13,198 bases of DNA from Holosporales bacterium (GTDB lineage: Bacteria > Pseudomonadota > Alphaproteobacteria > BNTO01): positions 1 through 13,198 of the forward strand of contig JAISCJ010000054.1 of NCBI GenBank assembly GCA_031265645.1. The letters run 5' to 3'. A model generated the notes under the pieces. That model had not been told where the DNA came from. It was given only the letters and a program-made list of their open reading frames with translations, and searched no databases. The translations under genes and the position numbers were made by a program. Position 1 is the stretch's first letter. Each line of letters starts with the position of its first letter. Shown here in pieces: positions 5,849 through 13,013 of the stretch.

Positions 5849-6742
5849 TTAGGTATACTTCCCAGCAAACCGAGAAAAATCCCATTTCTTATAGAATGCA
5901 GATATTTTGTCGGTTTCTTCCCGCCCTAACTTTAAGGAGAATTGTAATTCATCTTCATTTATTTCTATTTCTACATCCTCTCTGAGTGTAACTAATTGCT
6001 TAGAAATTCGGATTTGGTCTGTGTTCTTTGTTATTATATCTCGTTGCCTCTTTGAAGGAATAGCATAAGCGTTATTCAACAATGCATCCAAAGATCCAAA
6101 TTGCTTGATCAATGCGGCGGCTGTTTTAACACCAATTCCTGGTGCTCCATAGACCCCGTCAGTTGGGTCCCCAGCCAAAGCTTGCACATCTGTTACTTTG
6201 TCTGCAGAAACGCCAAATTTTTCATGAATATGCTCATCAGATATGAAAATGGATTTTATTGGATCAAATATACTAACTCCAGGTCTGCATAGCTGCATAA
6301 AATCTTTGTCCGATGAGACAATTACAGACTCAATTCCGCAAGCTTCTGCCTTCTTTGCACAGCTCGCAATCACATCATCCGCTTCAAAATTCGAGACGCC
6401 CTTCACTGGGCAACAAAACGCGGCGCATGCTTCGTGAATGATCGGGAACTGAGACGCTAATTCGTCTGGAGCTTGTTTGCGATTGGCTTTATAGGTTGGG
6501 AAAATGTCATTTCTAAAAGTTTTTTTAGACAAATCAACAATGCCAGCCCACAAAACGCCGAGCTGCTCTGCGCCTCCTGCCGCCTTAGCTGTGCGAACAA
6601 CATCGCGCCGAAGCTTCATCAGCATGTTACAAAAGCCATACACCGCGCCAATCGGAACGCCGTCAACAGTAGTTAAAGCTGGCAGCGCATAGAAGGCACG
6701 AAAGACGAAACCTGAGATATCGATCAGGTATAAAACTTTCAT
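5849..6742 (-). CDS. Stand-alone 5'-3' exonuclease (PolA N-terminal / FEN-like nuclease domain)
   Basis: Structure-specific 5' nuclease that removes RNA primers and flaps during lagging-strand synthesis and repair. The 297 residues correspond to the N-terminal domain of DNA polymerase I alone. The metal-binding acids of the family are all visible: Asp8 (YLID), Asp70 (GIVD, before KTFRNDIFPTYKANR), Glu120/Asp122/Asp123 (FEADDVI), Asp145/Asp147 (SSDKDF), Asp192/Asp195 (AGDPTDG). The helix-hairpin-helix APGIGVKTAAALIKQFG (200-216) that grips DNA follows. The protein ends normally after DFSRFAGKYT and no 3' exonuclease or polymerase domain follows, so it is either a genuine small exonuclease or a detached piece of polA. 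It starts 12 bases after the rplI stop with no Shine-Dalgarno of its own, so it is probably co-transcribed and translationally coupled to rplI. Confidence 0.9.
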   Translation of the reverse strand: MKVLYLIDISGFVFRAFYALPALTTVDGVPIGAVYGFCNMLMKLRRDVVRTAKAAGGAEQLGVLWAGIVDLSKKTFRNDIFPTYKANRKQAPDELASQFPIIHEACAAFCCPVKGVSNFEADDVIASCAKKAEACGIESVIVSSDKDFMQLCRPGVSIFDPIKSIFISDEHIHEKFGVSADKVTDVQALAGDPTDGVYGAPGIGVKTAAALIKQFGSLDALLNNAYAIPSKRQRDIITKNTDQIRISKQLVTLREDVEIEINEDELQFSLKLGREETDKISAFYKKWDFSRFAGKYT

Positions 6743-6754
6743 TAAAACAAAAGG

Positions 6755-7261
6755 CTATGCTTTCGCAGGAGCCGTAGCAGCTTCTTCTTGGGCAGCAATC
6801 TGAGCTTCAGCTTCCTCACTCGTTTGAGCAACGTTAACCTTCACGGTAACCAACACCTCGGGGTGAAGTTCCACTTTGACCAAATGGATTCCAAGCGTTT
6901 TAATGGGATTATCGATGCGAACCTGCGACTTGTGTATGCTATAGCCCGCCTGACTAACGGCAGCAGCAACGTCTGCGCTTCGGACGGAACCGAACAAATT
7001 GCCGGACTCTCCAGCTTGCCGAATCAAACTAACTAGCAAGCCTTCCATGCGCACAGCGACTTCTTCAGCGTCGGCCTTCTTTTTCAGGTTTTCCGCCTCG
7101 ATGACAGCACGCTGTTTTTCGAGAAAGGCCAAATTAGCAGGTGACGCACGCAATGCCTTTTTCTTCGGTAACAGGAAGTTTCTTGCATAGCCATTTTTTA
7201 CAGTAACAATATTCCCTATTGTGCCTAGATTTTCTACCTTATTAAGCAATATAATTTTCAT
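6755..7261 (-). CDS. rplI: 50S ribosomal protein L9
   Basis: Large-subunit protein that binds 23S rRNA and helps keep the reading frame. The 168-residue form begins MKIILLNKVENLGTIGNIV and carries the L9 signature GTIGNIVTVKNGYARNFLLP, followed by the long connecting helix (NLAFLEKQRAVIEAENLKKK) and the C-terminal domain (GNLFGSVRSADVA ... GIHLVKVELHPEV). The Ala/Glu-rich tail is usual in alphaproteobacteria. The start is ATG at 7261, with GGGAG 5 bases upstream (7267-7271); the frame is open a further 23 codons but that part is not L9. The usual neighbours rpsF and rpsR are not upstream; a terminator and a secreted-protein gene are there instead. A weak promoter (TTGAAC at 7423-7418, 18 bases, TAAAGT at 7399-7394) would serve it and the exonuclease. 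Confidence 0.95.
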   Translation of the reverse strand: MKIILLNKVENLGTIGNIVTVKNGYARNFLLPKKKALRASPANLAFLEKQRAVIEAENLKKKADAEEVAVRMEGLLVSLIRQAGESGNLFGSVRSADVAAAVSQAGYSIHKSQVRIDNPIKTLGIHLVKVELHPEVLVTVKVNVAQTSEEAEAQIAAQEEAATAPAKA

Positions 7262-7444
7262 CAAAACTCCCGATACAGCAATAGTTCTGTCAGCCATCCC
7301 CCTCGCAACTTTCAGATGTCTATCGGCCATAAACCCTGACTTTCGGCCCCAGAAAACTGCGAAACATGCTGTTTATAACCAATATACGCATTCACTTTAC
7401 CATAGTCCCTGTAAAACGTTCAACTCGCGCAAGATAATGCCAAC

Positions 7445-7470
7445 AAAAAAAGCCGACAATAAGCCGGCTT
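7445..7470 (-). terminator. Rho-independent terminator of the 265-residue secreted protein gene
   Basis: On the minus strand AAGCCG, 9 bases, CGGCTT (stem 7465-7470 with 7450-7455) runs straight into seven T (7451-7445). It lies 52 bases after the stop of the gene at 7522-8319 and separates it from rplI. Confidence 0.8.
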
Positions 7471-7521
7471 CCATTTAGACTTTTACCGTGCAATTTGCAT
7501 AACAGCCGTCTAAATTTTGCA

Positions 7522-8319
7522 TTAATGCAAAAACACATGCAAATCGGACACTTTTGCAAGAATGATTCTGACTAAGTTCTCAAGCGTTTTATCATTCCTA
7601 CTGAGAAGATCAACCAAAGAGCGATCTGTCAAATCAGTTTGATTTTTCAATACTGTACTCAATTGGTCTAATGCGTTAATAGATTCCGCAGCAATATCAT
7701 GCAAAACGCCTGCTGCAGTGACGACATATGCAAAATCTCGACTCAAGGTTAGAGGTACTTCCTCATTATCAGAGACTTTACACTCGCCTTCTTCAGTTCC
7801 AATAACGAGAGCGGAATATGCCCCTAGCGTATCGCCATGATCTTTAATAAGACGTTGTAACGTGCCAAGATCCTCAGGTTCTGTCGGATTGTCGACCGCA
7901 ATAGATATGCTTGAATACAAGTCATCTCGTGTGGATGTGTCAATTGTCGGATCTAAATATCTGTGCATACTGGCCAATAATCCATCACGTTCTTCTCCAA
8001 TGCATGCTGACAAGCTTATTATAGAGAAAACGGGCTGATCGTCTTTGAGAATGTAGCTTCCGTAGGTATTGTTAAAACGCTCGACCAGAGCATTAAAAGA
8101 CTCTACCCCGCGCTGAAAAGCGAGTGGATACTCGAAATAGTCAGAAAAGAACCGCCCGCCGATCGCTCTTCGGTTTATGTTAGCTTGATCATTGTTGACG
8201 CTAGCTTGGAAGGTTGGTCCTAACACCGCGCCCCATGCGCTGAAATGCTCATTCGCATTTCCAGCTACTGACAAAATTGCGCTAATCGCGCCAAACTTTA
8301 TTGCATTTGAAACCTTCAT
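7522..8319 (-). CDS. Secreted protein of unknown function, 265 residues
   Basis: Not recognised. The product begins MKVSNAIKFGAISAILSVAG, a signal peptide with likely cleavage after GNA (residues 20-22), and has no later membrane segment, so it should be periplasmic, outer-membrane attached or exported. The mature part is acidic (many Asp/Glu) and ends in a run of amphipathic helices (LDQLSTVLKNQTDLTDRSLVDLLSRNDKTLENLVRIIL region). Two Cys remain (SACIGEE and GECKVSD), able to form one disulphide. The start is supported by AGGGA 8 bases before the ATG. It is followed by a strong terminator, so it is a single-gene unit, and it is divergent from the secreted papain-fold gene; the shared 270-base AT-rich promoter region hints at joint control. 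No enzymatic motif was found. Confidence 0.7.
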   Translation of the reverse strand: MKVSNAIKFGAISAILSVAGNANEHFSAWGAVLGPTFQASVNNDQANINRRAIGGRFFSDYFEYPLAFQRGVESFNALVERFNNTYGSYILKDDQPVFSIISLSACIGEERDGLLASMHRYLDPTIDTSTRDDLYSSISIAVDNPTEPEDLGTLQRLIKDHGDTLGAYSALVIGTEEGECKVSDNEEVPLTLSRDFAYVVTAAGVLHDIAAESINALDQLSTVLKNQTDLTDRSLVDLLSRNDKTLENLVRIILAKVSDLHVFLH

Positions 8320-8401
8320 ATCATAATTCCCTAAGTTGAACCTTGCATGTTTATAGTCTCAAATAAATATTAAAATAATGTTAACGCGGAGCATTAATAA
8401 C

Positions 8402-8419
8402 AACTTATGATGTCAAGTT
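8402..8419. promoter_or_regulatory. Inverted repeat in the divergent promoter region
   Basis: AACTT (8402-8406) and AAGTT (8415-8419) flank 8 bases, 82 bases before the minus gene. TTGACA is present on the minus strand in the same place (complement of 8409-8414) but no good -10 lies at 17 bases. It could be an operator for the two divergent secreted-protein genes. Weak evidence. Confidence 0.2.
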
Positions 8420-8524
8420 ATGTTTTTTTTTAAATTGGAACGACTAAATAGGATGCCCCAAAATATACATACACTTTTGCATCAATGTTCAGTATAGCTC
8501 TGCGAACGTGCAATTAATTTCACG

Positions 8525-8553
8525 TTAACAAAATATTAATCATTAAATATTAT
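8525..8553 (+). promoter_or_regulatory. Sigma-70-like promoter of the papain-fold gene
   Basis: TTAACA (8525-8530), a 17-base spacer, and TATTAT (8548-8553); an overlapping TATAAT follows at 8551-8556. Transcription would begin near 8560, about 30 bases before the ATG at 8590. The fit is good but the region is very AT-rich, so chance matches are likely to be more common here. Confidence 0.5.
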
Positions 8554-8589
8554 AATACATTAAAAGACCCAAGCATATGAGTGAACATA

Positions 8590-10110
8590 ATGTACAAAAA
8601 AAAGTTGTGTCAAAAATTTCAAATACTTCAGTGTAGCGTAGCCTTTCCGGTGTTATGCCTTGCGCAAAGCTTACACGCATCAGATAAAGAATCGTTATCA
8701 GACGAAATACTGACAATTAGTCCACGTGGAACAGACGTTTTGATTTTAAGCTCTAGTTCTTCATCTAGTATTTCGACAGAGGAAGCTTCTATTAGATCAA
8801 GGTCAGACTTTTTCATGTCAACGGATTCATCATCGAGTAATACACGGCTGATGGAAATGTTTTCAAGTCCAGACGAAAAACATGTCGAAGAAGGCAGTAC
8901 AAGCGAATTAGCGAATCAAGCTACGCCTGTTCCGTCTTTTCCTCCGGCCCAAAGCCCCTTGCCTCTTCTTCTACTAAGGGGCAATCAAACAGCTTCTCGG
9001 GCAAGTCCTAGTCCAGCTCGTCCCAATCCAATCTCCGCGCACAAACGCACAGGTACTCCCAAAACTTTCTCTGTTCCTCCAAAAGGGGTAACAACCAGTT
9101 CAAGTAGCGTCTCACAATATCAACGTGAGCGCAATTTTACCACGTGTACGCCGCCTTCGGAGATAGAGCCATTTCCAACACTGGAACCAGGAACGGAGCT
9201 GACGGCTGACGATGCTGTAACGCAAAGTACTCTCGTAATTAGACCCGTGTGTAGTAAAGAAAGCGTGTCGAAGAGCTCACGTCGTTCCGCAAAGCCAAGT
9301 GAACAAGCACGCGAAGAATTGCGGCAAGTATCAATCCTCTCCGCAGAACAAGCATTAAATCGAGAAAGAATAGAGGTATTCGAATGGCAAAACACTGCGC
9401 TTGTTTCCGGCAGCAGCATTGTTTATATCACCAATGGAAGCCTTATTTCTTTTTGTGGCGAAGGCTTTGTGAGCGAGTTTATTAGAAATAGAACTCGTGA
9501 AGGAAATCCTTTGGGACTTTCTCATGTGGGAGTTGCTTTAGTTGGAACCCCAAGTGAAATGGTCACGATAGTGCAGCAAATATATGCATGCGGGACAATT
9601 CGAAGCAATGGCGATGCAACAGAACAATCAGCTATACACATGCTTCAGCAACTTAGCGAGTTGGATCCGGATTCACCAGATGTGTTTTGCGCTCACTCAA
9701 CAAAAGACTGGGGAGTACACATTGATCGCCTTTTTTCTTTAATCGAAGAATATGATGGACAAGTGTACATTAGGCCTTTAACATCTCCGGTTCCGTTGGC
9801 AGAGATGTATCCAATGCTCGTGCTCAACTTAGGACGAAAGTACAAACTCAACGTTCGAAGTTTTTTGGGTTGTATTCATCAGAATAACAAAAGAACGGAT
9901 AACATCACTCAATTTTGCAGCCAGTTTGTCACGAATGTTTACAAACATTGCCAAATGATTCCAAGAGCGTTAAATGCTTTAAATGTATCCCCAGCAAGAT
10001 TTGGATCTTTTCATGATCAAGATTTGTTAAGAGATCACGCAGAAAAGGAGATTTTAATAAAGTACAGGCCTGTTAATTCAGGCGGCAATATATGTTGTGA
10101 AGTTTACTAA
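8590..10110 (+). CDS. Secreted Ser-rich protein with a permuted papain-fold (YiiX / NlpC-P60-like) hydrolase domain
   Basis: The 506-residue product begins with a signal peptide (KKKLCQKF then CSVAFPVLCLAQSLHA, cleavage near residue 30). Residues 30 to about 240 are low-complexity Ser/Pro/Thr-rich (a seven-Ser run near 55, then STDSSSSN) and probably disordered. The C-terminal half fits a circularly permuted papain fold: LSHVGVALVG with His312 first, the strand pair VFCAHSTKDWGVHIDRL and YIRPL, then QFCSQFVTNVYK with Cys443 as nucleophile. That order (His before Cys, CSxFV) is the mark of the YiiX/LRAT-like branch of the NlpC/P60 clan, whose members cleave peptide, amide or lipid-acyl bonds. 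The substrate cannot be told. Signal peptide plus disordered linker plus hydrolase suits a wall enzyme or a secreted effector. ATG 8590 is preferred to GTG 8581; neither has a strong Shine-Dalgarno. Monocistronic, own promoter. Confidence 0.75.
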   Translation: MYKKKLCQKFQILQCSVAFPVLCLAQSLHASDKESLSDEILTISPRGTDVLILSSSSSSSISTEEASIRSRSDFFMSTDSSSSNTRLMEMFSSPDEKHVEEGSTSELANQATPVPSFPPAQSPLPLLLLRGNQTASRASPSPARPNPISAHKRTGTPKTFSVPPKGVTTSSSSVSQYQRERNFTTCTPPSEIEPFPTLEPGTELTADDAVTQSTLVIRPVCSKESVSKSSRRSAKPSEQAREELRQVSILSAEQALNRERIEVFEWQNTALVSGSSIVYITNGSLISFCGEGFVSEFIRNRTREGNPLGLSHVGVALVGTPSEMVTIVQQIYACGTIRSNGDATEQSAIHMLQQLSELDPDSPDVFCAHSTKDWGVHIDRLFSLIEEYDGQVYIRPLTSPVPLAEMYPMLVLNLGRKYKLNVRSFLGCIHQNNKRTDNITQFCSQFVTNVYKHCQMIPRALNALNVSPARFGSFHDQDLLRDHAEKEILIKYRPVNSGGNICCEVY

Positions 10111-10160
10111 TGCCACTTCGCCACAATTGGATGGGGTGAAAAATGCATGGGATATGATGA

Positions 10161-10176
10161 ACTCCATTCGTGGAGT
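10161..10176 (+). terminator. TTCG-loop hairpin after the papain-fold gene
   Basis: ACTCCA, TTCG, TGGAGT is a 6-pair stem capped by a UUCG tetraloop, 50 bases after the stop, followed by CTTATTC. The loop type is common in terminators but the U-tract is poor. Confidence 0.4.
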
Positions 10177-10188
10177 CTTATTCAAATT

Positions 10189-10229
10189 CGAGAGTAGACG
10201 ACACGCATCACTGCGGCCGCATACTCTCG
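10189..10229. repeat. Perfect 8-base inverted repeat around a GC-rich palindrome
   Basis: CGAGAGTA (10189-10196) pairs with TACTCTCG (10222-10229). The 25-base centre contains the 10-base palindrome TGCGGCCGCA (10212-10221), out of character for this AT-rich DNA. It lies between two convergent genes and may terminate the minus-strand gene's transcript or bind a protein. The GAGAGT/ACTCTC arms recur at 12760-12777. Confidence 0.4.
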
Positions 10230-10274
10230 GAAGCTGAATATTATTGAGGACGTACGTACACGTATTCGCTTCTT

Positions 10275-11255
10275 TTACAGATGTACTCCTACCGTTATCC
10301 CCACGCTATAGTGTGCCAAACGCCCTGGGAACTTGGTATCCCCCGTGGTTATTGACGTGTACGCAGGACCGAACGTCCCGGTTGGATCGATTCGTGCACA
10401 TCGCGTATTCAGCTCTCGTTTAGTTTTTGCAAAATAGCGAGCTTCAACGCCAACAAACATGCGCCCCAACAAGTATAGTCTGGTTCCCAATCCAAAAACA
10501 GGCGTGGGAACGAGCTTAAGTTGCGAGCGGATGGCTGGCATTTGGACGCCTTGTACGGTTGCGCTATCTTTCCCGAAGTACACCACAGACTTTTTGGCGT
10601 CTTGTTCGGAAAACATTGATCCGCGAACTTGTGTGAACTCAATGGCCCCACCTATGATTACGTACGGAAAGGTTCGGATAGTGTTTCCTATTGTGAACCC
10701 AAGTAAAACTTCTGTTGCACAGCGCACTCGATTGCGTAGGGACACATCAGATATTAAGCGGGCTTTTTCGGCAGACGTATTTGTTACGTCTACGGCATGC
10801 TTAATATCCTGTCCGCCATAACCAACAAGCACTTGGCCCGCAATCGCAAGCTTGGAACAATATGCATACCCCATGACTAAGTCGGCACCGCAGCGTGTAG
10901 ATTTTTTTTCGAGCTGGTGCAAGTCAAATTTATCAGATTTTACACGGAGAGATTGCCGGTTTAATTGACCAGTCAGCCCGATGTAATACCCAGAGTTCGC
11001 TTTGGGCATCGGGATAATTGTGATTGCGAAAGCTTGTGCGAGCATGTTGAATACACCCAACCGTAAAAAGTTTGTTGCTTCCTCGCTTCGACGCTCAGAT
11101 TGATCCGTATGTTTCGTACAGCTCGGCGCCTGCGCTCGGGACCCCATTAAATTTATTTCATTGGAACCCGCTTCGAGGCTCCTGGCACCAACTCTTTTTA
11201 CTATTGGGTCTAGGCCCTTCGTGCGCACTCCATCTATTTTTTTTGAGCGAATCAT
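10275..11255 (-). CDS. Beta-barrel outer-membrane protein with an unusual N-terminal leader
   Basis: The 326-residue product ends in a typical outer-membrane barrel: from about residue 87 (NSGYYIGLTGQ) it shows alternating aromatic/small-residue strands (LVMGYAYCSKLAIAGQVLVG, FPYVIIGGAIEF, GTRLYLLGRMFVGVEARYF) and closes with HYSVGITVGVHL, the kind of last strand recognised by the assembly machinery. A signal-like segment (FNMLAQAFAITIIPMPKA) lies at about 69-86, not at the N-terminus. The first 60 residues are polar and basic and include LDPIVKRVGARSLEA (15-29), found again as a fragment at 3898-3938. ATG 11255 has an excellent ribosome site (AGGAG, 7 bases), so the long form is probably translated; ATG 11045 would give a conventional signal peptide but has only GGGTG nearby. 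It follows the FlaA1-like gene after 80 bases and may share its transcript. A role as surface antigen or porin is inference. Confidence 0.7.
   Translation of the reverse strand: MIRSKKIDGVRTKGLDPIVKRVGARSLEAGSNEINLMGSRAQAPSCTKHTDQSERRSEEATNFLRLGVFNMLAQAFAITIIPMPKANSGYYIGLTGQLNRQSLRVKSDKFDLHQLEKKSTRCGADLVMGYAYCSKLAIAGQVLVGYGGQDIKHAVDVTNTSAEKARLISDVSLRNRVRCATEVLLGFTIGNTIRTFPYVIIGGAIEFTQVRGSMFSEQDAKKSVVYFGKDSATVQGVQMPAIRSQLKLVPTPVFGLGTRLYLLGRMFVGVEARYFAKTKRELNTRCARIDPTGTFGPAYTSITTGDTKFPGRLAHYSVGITVGVHL
11172..11212 (-). repeat. Coding-like repeat copy 2, inside the outer-membrane protein leader
   Basis: Ungapped match to 3898-3938 at 34 of 41 bases. Here it is in an open, well-initiated frame (residues 15-29 of the barrel protein). 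The plus strand near 11056-11090 also has a shorter, imperfect inverted match to its core (CCCAA..GTAAAAAG against CTTTTTAC..TTGGG), which may be chance. Confidence 0.6.
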
Positions 11256-11315
11256 AATCTTGCTCCTACTTTGTCCCCCGGCGACACACACAACCTTGCT
11301 TCTTGCGCTATTGCT

Positions 11316-11325
11316 GTAATATTAC
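11316..11325. promoter_or_regulatory. Palindrome GTAATATTAC between the FlaA1-like and barrel genes
   Basis: A perfect 10-base palindrome 60 bases before the barrel protein's start, in the only gap between the two genes. It could be an operator; no clear promoter elements surround it. Confidence 0.2.
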
Positions 11326-11335
11326 TCCCTGCGTT

Positions 11336-12754
11336 TTAATACTGCATCTTCCTGCGGACGTAACGCTGCCTAACTAATGTTAACACAGAAATCAACTTGC
11401 TCCTGGCACATTGCTCGACTTGTTCAGTAATTGACGGTGGCAAAGAATCTTCTATGATTACGACGCTGTTGAATGTACCGTCGCTTAAGCATTCATCTAG
11501 AAAATCTATGTTCCCAATAACAGGAACGTCATCGATATATTTTCCAAAATCCAGTGAATCCGGCGTAATAATTGCAATTGGGCGAAAACTGCTATTGAAC
11601 ATTTGTTCTTTTGATAGTAGAGCTCTTTCGATGTCATCAAACATTCCGACAACGAGTACGCTAGTGAGAGTTGAATCTTGCTTAGCCTTGAGTTCTCTTT
11701 CATCCAGAAAAAGCACGTTTGGATCAAAATTATCTTTGCGAACGACGGTTGATGGCGTTGATGTGAAAACGTGTTGCAAGCCATTGAACAGCCGCTTTGA
11801 TCCAGAACGAATGATTTCAAATAGTGAGTGCACTACTATCGGAGGGGACATGGATATCGCCCGAGCTTTTATCATATAAGTTGCGTACCTGTGTCCCACA
11901 AGCAGAAGTCCACATATGATAACAGTGCAAAATACTGTGATAGATGATAGCTGCTCAAAATTACTCAGTAGCCGCACAAGGGGGTAATATACGCACGTGC
12001 CAAACGCTAGTGGAATCGCGAGTTTTTTCAAGCAATTCTGCCAAAAGCTCAGAGATGATGGAAGATATGATCTGAATAAAATGAACGCCGCTTCGATTGT
12101 CAGGGCGAAAATAATCATATTCTTAAGTAAAAATGCTGAAGAATAGGCAGAAAGGTCTGGCTCAAAAATGAGTGCGGACAATAATGGTGAAAAAAAGACG
12201 GGAGGCAAATCGGCCAGAAACAGAACGTCTTCCTGCACAACAGATTGGTTTGTGGATTGACTTACAGAATGATGATCTGACTCTTTGGACTGAATATCCT
12301 CAAGCTTTTCATTGCATTCGTCAATAGGCTTCTTTGGAAACTCTTTATAATTAATTATTGAGGATGTCGACGAGTGTCCGTTCAACGAGTTGAGCGGAAC
12401 CCCGGATTCGGTACTCGATTGTCGGTTTACTGTCAAATTTTTAATGATTTTCGTCGAAGACCGATCACGTACATATGAGTGCATTCCGCTTTCGCGCTCG
12501 GGATCTCGCTCCGTGTCTTCATCAAAAAACTCTGATTCTGAAGGTTTCGAAAAAGGTCGAATTAGCATTGGAACCGATGTGAAATTACGCGCCTTTTTGG
12601 AAGACGACAAACGAATTTGCCCAAAGCGAAAATCAACATCTTCGTTAGAGGCTTCTGGACGACGCACACTATTTCGAGCGTTAATCCACAAGTTTTTGAA
12701 TTTCATAGTCCACGTTTCATTCAGCTTCAAAGTTAAAATCTCCATTTCGCTCAT
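11336..12754 (-). CDS. Membrane protein resembling the N-terminal half of FlaA1/CapD (no catalytic domain)
   Basis: The 472-residue product has three zones. Residues 1 to about 175 are charged, Ser-rich and probably disordered. Three or four membrane segments follow: 206-227 (FLLKNMIIFALTIEAAFILF), 242-263, 270-288, with a possible one near 185-198. From about 363 there is a Rossmann-like domain: TSVLVVGMFDDIERALL, then FRPIAIITPD, DDVPVIGNIDFLDECL, NSVVIIED. This order is that of the membrane and CoA-binding-3 domains of FlaA1/CapD/WbpM sugar-nucleotide dehydratases and WcaJ-type sugar transferases. The nucleotide-binding G-x-G-x-x-G is lost (G-M-F-D-D-I), and the protein stops before any SDR or transferase domain. 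It may be a degenerate or repurposed sensor/scaffold. ATG 12754 is the longest form; no ribosome site is clear, and ATG at codon 17 is also possible. Confidence 0.6.
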   Translation of the reverse strand: MSEMEILTLKLNETWTMKFKNLWINARNSVRRPEASNEDVDFRFGQIRLSSSKKARNFTSVPMLIRPFSKPSESEFFDEDTERDPERESGMHSYVRDRSSTKIIKNLTVNRQSSTESGVPLNSLNGHSSTSSIINYKEFPKKPIDECNEKLEDIQSKESDHHSVSQSTNQSVVQEDVLFLADLPPVFFSPLLSALIFEPDLSAYSSAFLLKNMIIFALTIEAAFILFRSYLPSSLSFWQNCLKKLAIPLAFGTCVYYPLVRLLSNFEQLSSITVFCTVIICGLLLVGHRYATYMIKARAISMSPPIVVHSLFEIIRSGSKRLFNGLQHVFTSTPSTVVRKDNFDPNVLFLDERELKAKQDSTLTSVLVVGMFDDIERALLSKEQMFNSSFRPIAIITPDSLDFGKYIDDVPVIGNIDFLDECLSDGTFNSVVIIEDSLPPSITEQVEQCARSKLISVLTLVRQRYVRRKMQY

Positions 12755-12759
12755 TTGCC

Positions 12760-12777
12760 GAGAGTTTATGCACTCTC
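12760..12777. promoter_or_regulatory. Hairpin in the leader of the FlaA1-like gene
   Basis: GAGAGT (12760-12765) and ACTCTC (12772-12777) form a 6-pair stem with a 6-base loop, immediately before the likely start at 12754, where the ribosome site would be. The same arms occur at 10189-10229. It could hinder initiation or be a protein site. Confidence 0.25.
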
Positions 12778-12840
12778 CGCCCCCAACTCTTCGGAATAAG
12801 TTTACCTAAAAAAATACCGCTCGCCATGCGCTACCCGAAC

Positions 12841-12874
12841 AAGTAGTAATTTACACCAGAATTGCATGAATAAT
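12841..12874 (+). repeat. Diverged direct repeat A upstream of the SWIM-family gene
   Basis: AAGTAGTAATTTACACCAGA and the following 14 bases align with 12981-13013 at about 28 of 35 columns with three single-base gaps. It lies in an otherwise empty 257-base gap. Confidence 0.4.
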
Positions 12875-12948
12875 CCACTCTTCAGAAAGCCTTTCCTAAT
12901 TTATAAACTAAATGACTCTGCATACATGCGTTCCATGCCAAATTGCAT

Positions 12949-12978
12949 TTGTTTTGTGTTTCGGTTCAAGTATATGAT
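12949..12978 (+). promoter_or_regulatory. Possible promoter of the SWIM-family gene
   Basis: TTGTTT (12949-12954), 18 bases, TATGAT (12973-12978). This would give a leader of about 27 bases made up almost entirely of repeat B. Repeat A has no such promoter copy at the same distance. Confidence 0.35.
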
Positions 12979-12980
12979 AA

Positions 12981-13013
12981 AAGCAGTAGTTGTACCCAGA
13001 TTGCACGCATAAT
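12981..13013 (+). repeat. Diverged direct repeat B, running into the SWIM-family start codon
   Basis: Partner of 12841-12874. Its end overlaps the ATG at 13012, so the duplicated piece is the 5' leader of the gene. Confidence 0.4.

Noticed and set aside
7262..7330. 23-codon N-terminal extension of ribosomal protein L9
   Set aside because: L9 always begins at the MKxILL segment, and a strong ribosome site lies directly before that ATG.
11056..11212. Terminal inverted repeats of a small mobile element (CCCAA..GTAAAAAG / CTTTTTAC..TTGGG)
   Set aside because: Only 13 of 15 bases pair, the arms lie inside an open coding frame, no target duplication is visible, and the other copy of the repeat lacks a partner arm.
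12960..12980. GGTTCAAGT resembling a tRNA T-loop
   Set aside because: No T-stem, acceptor stem or anticodon arm can be built around it on either strand.
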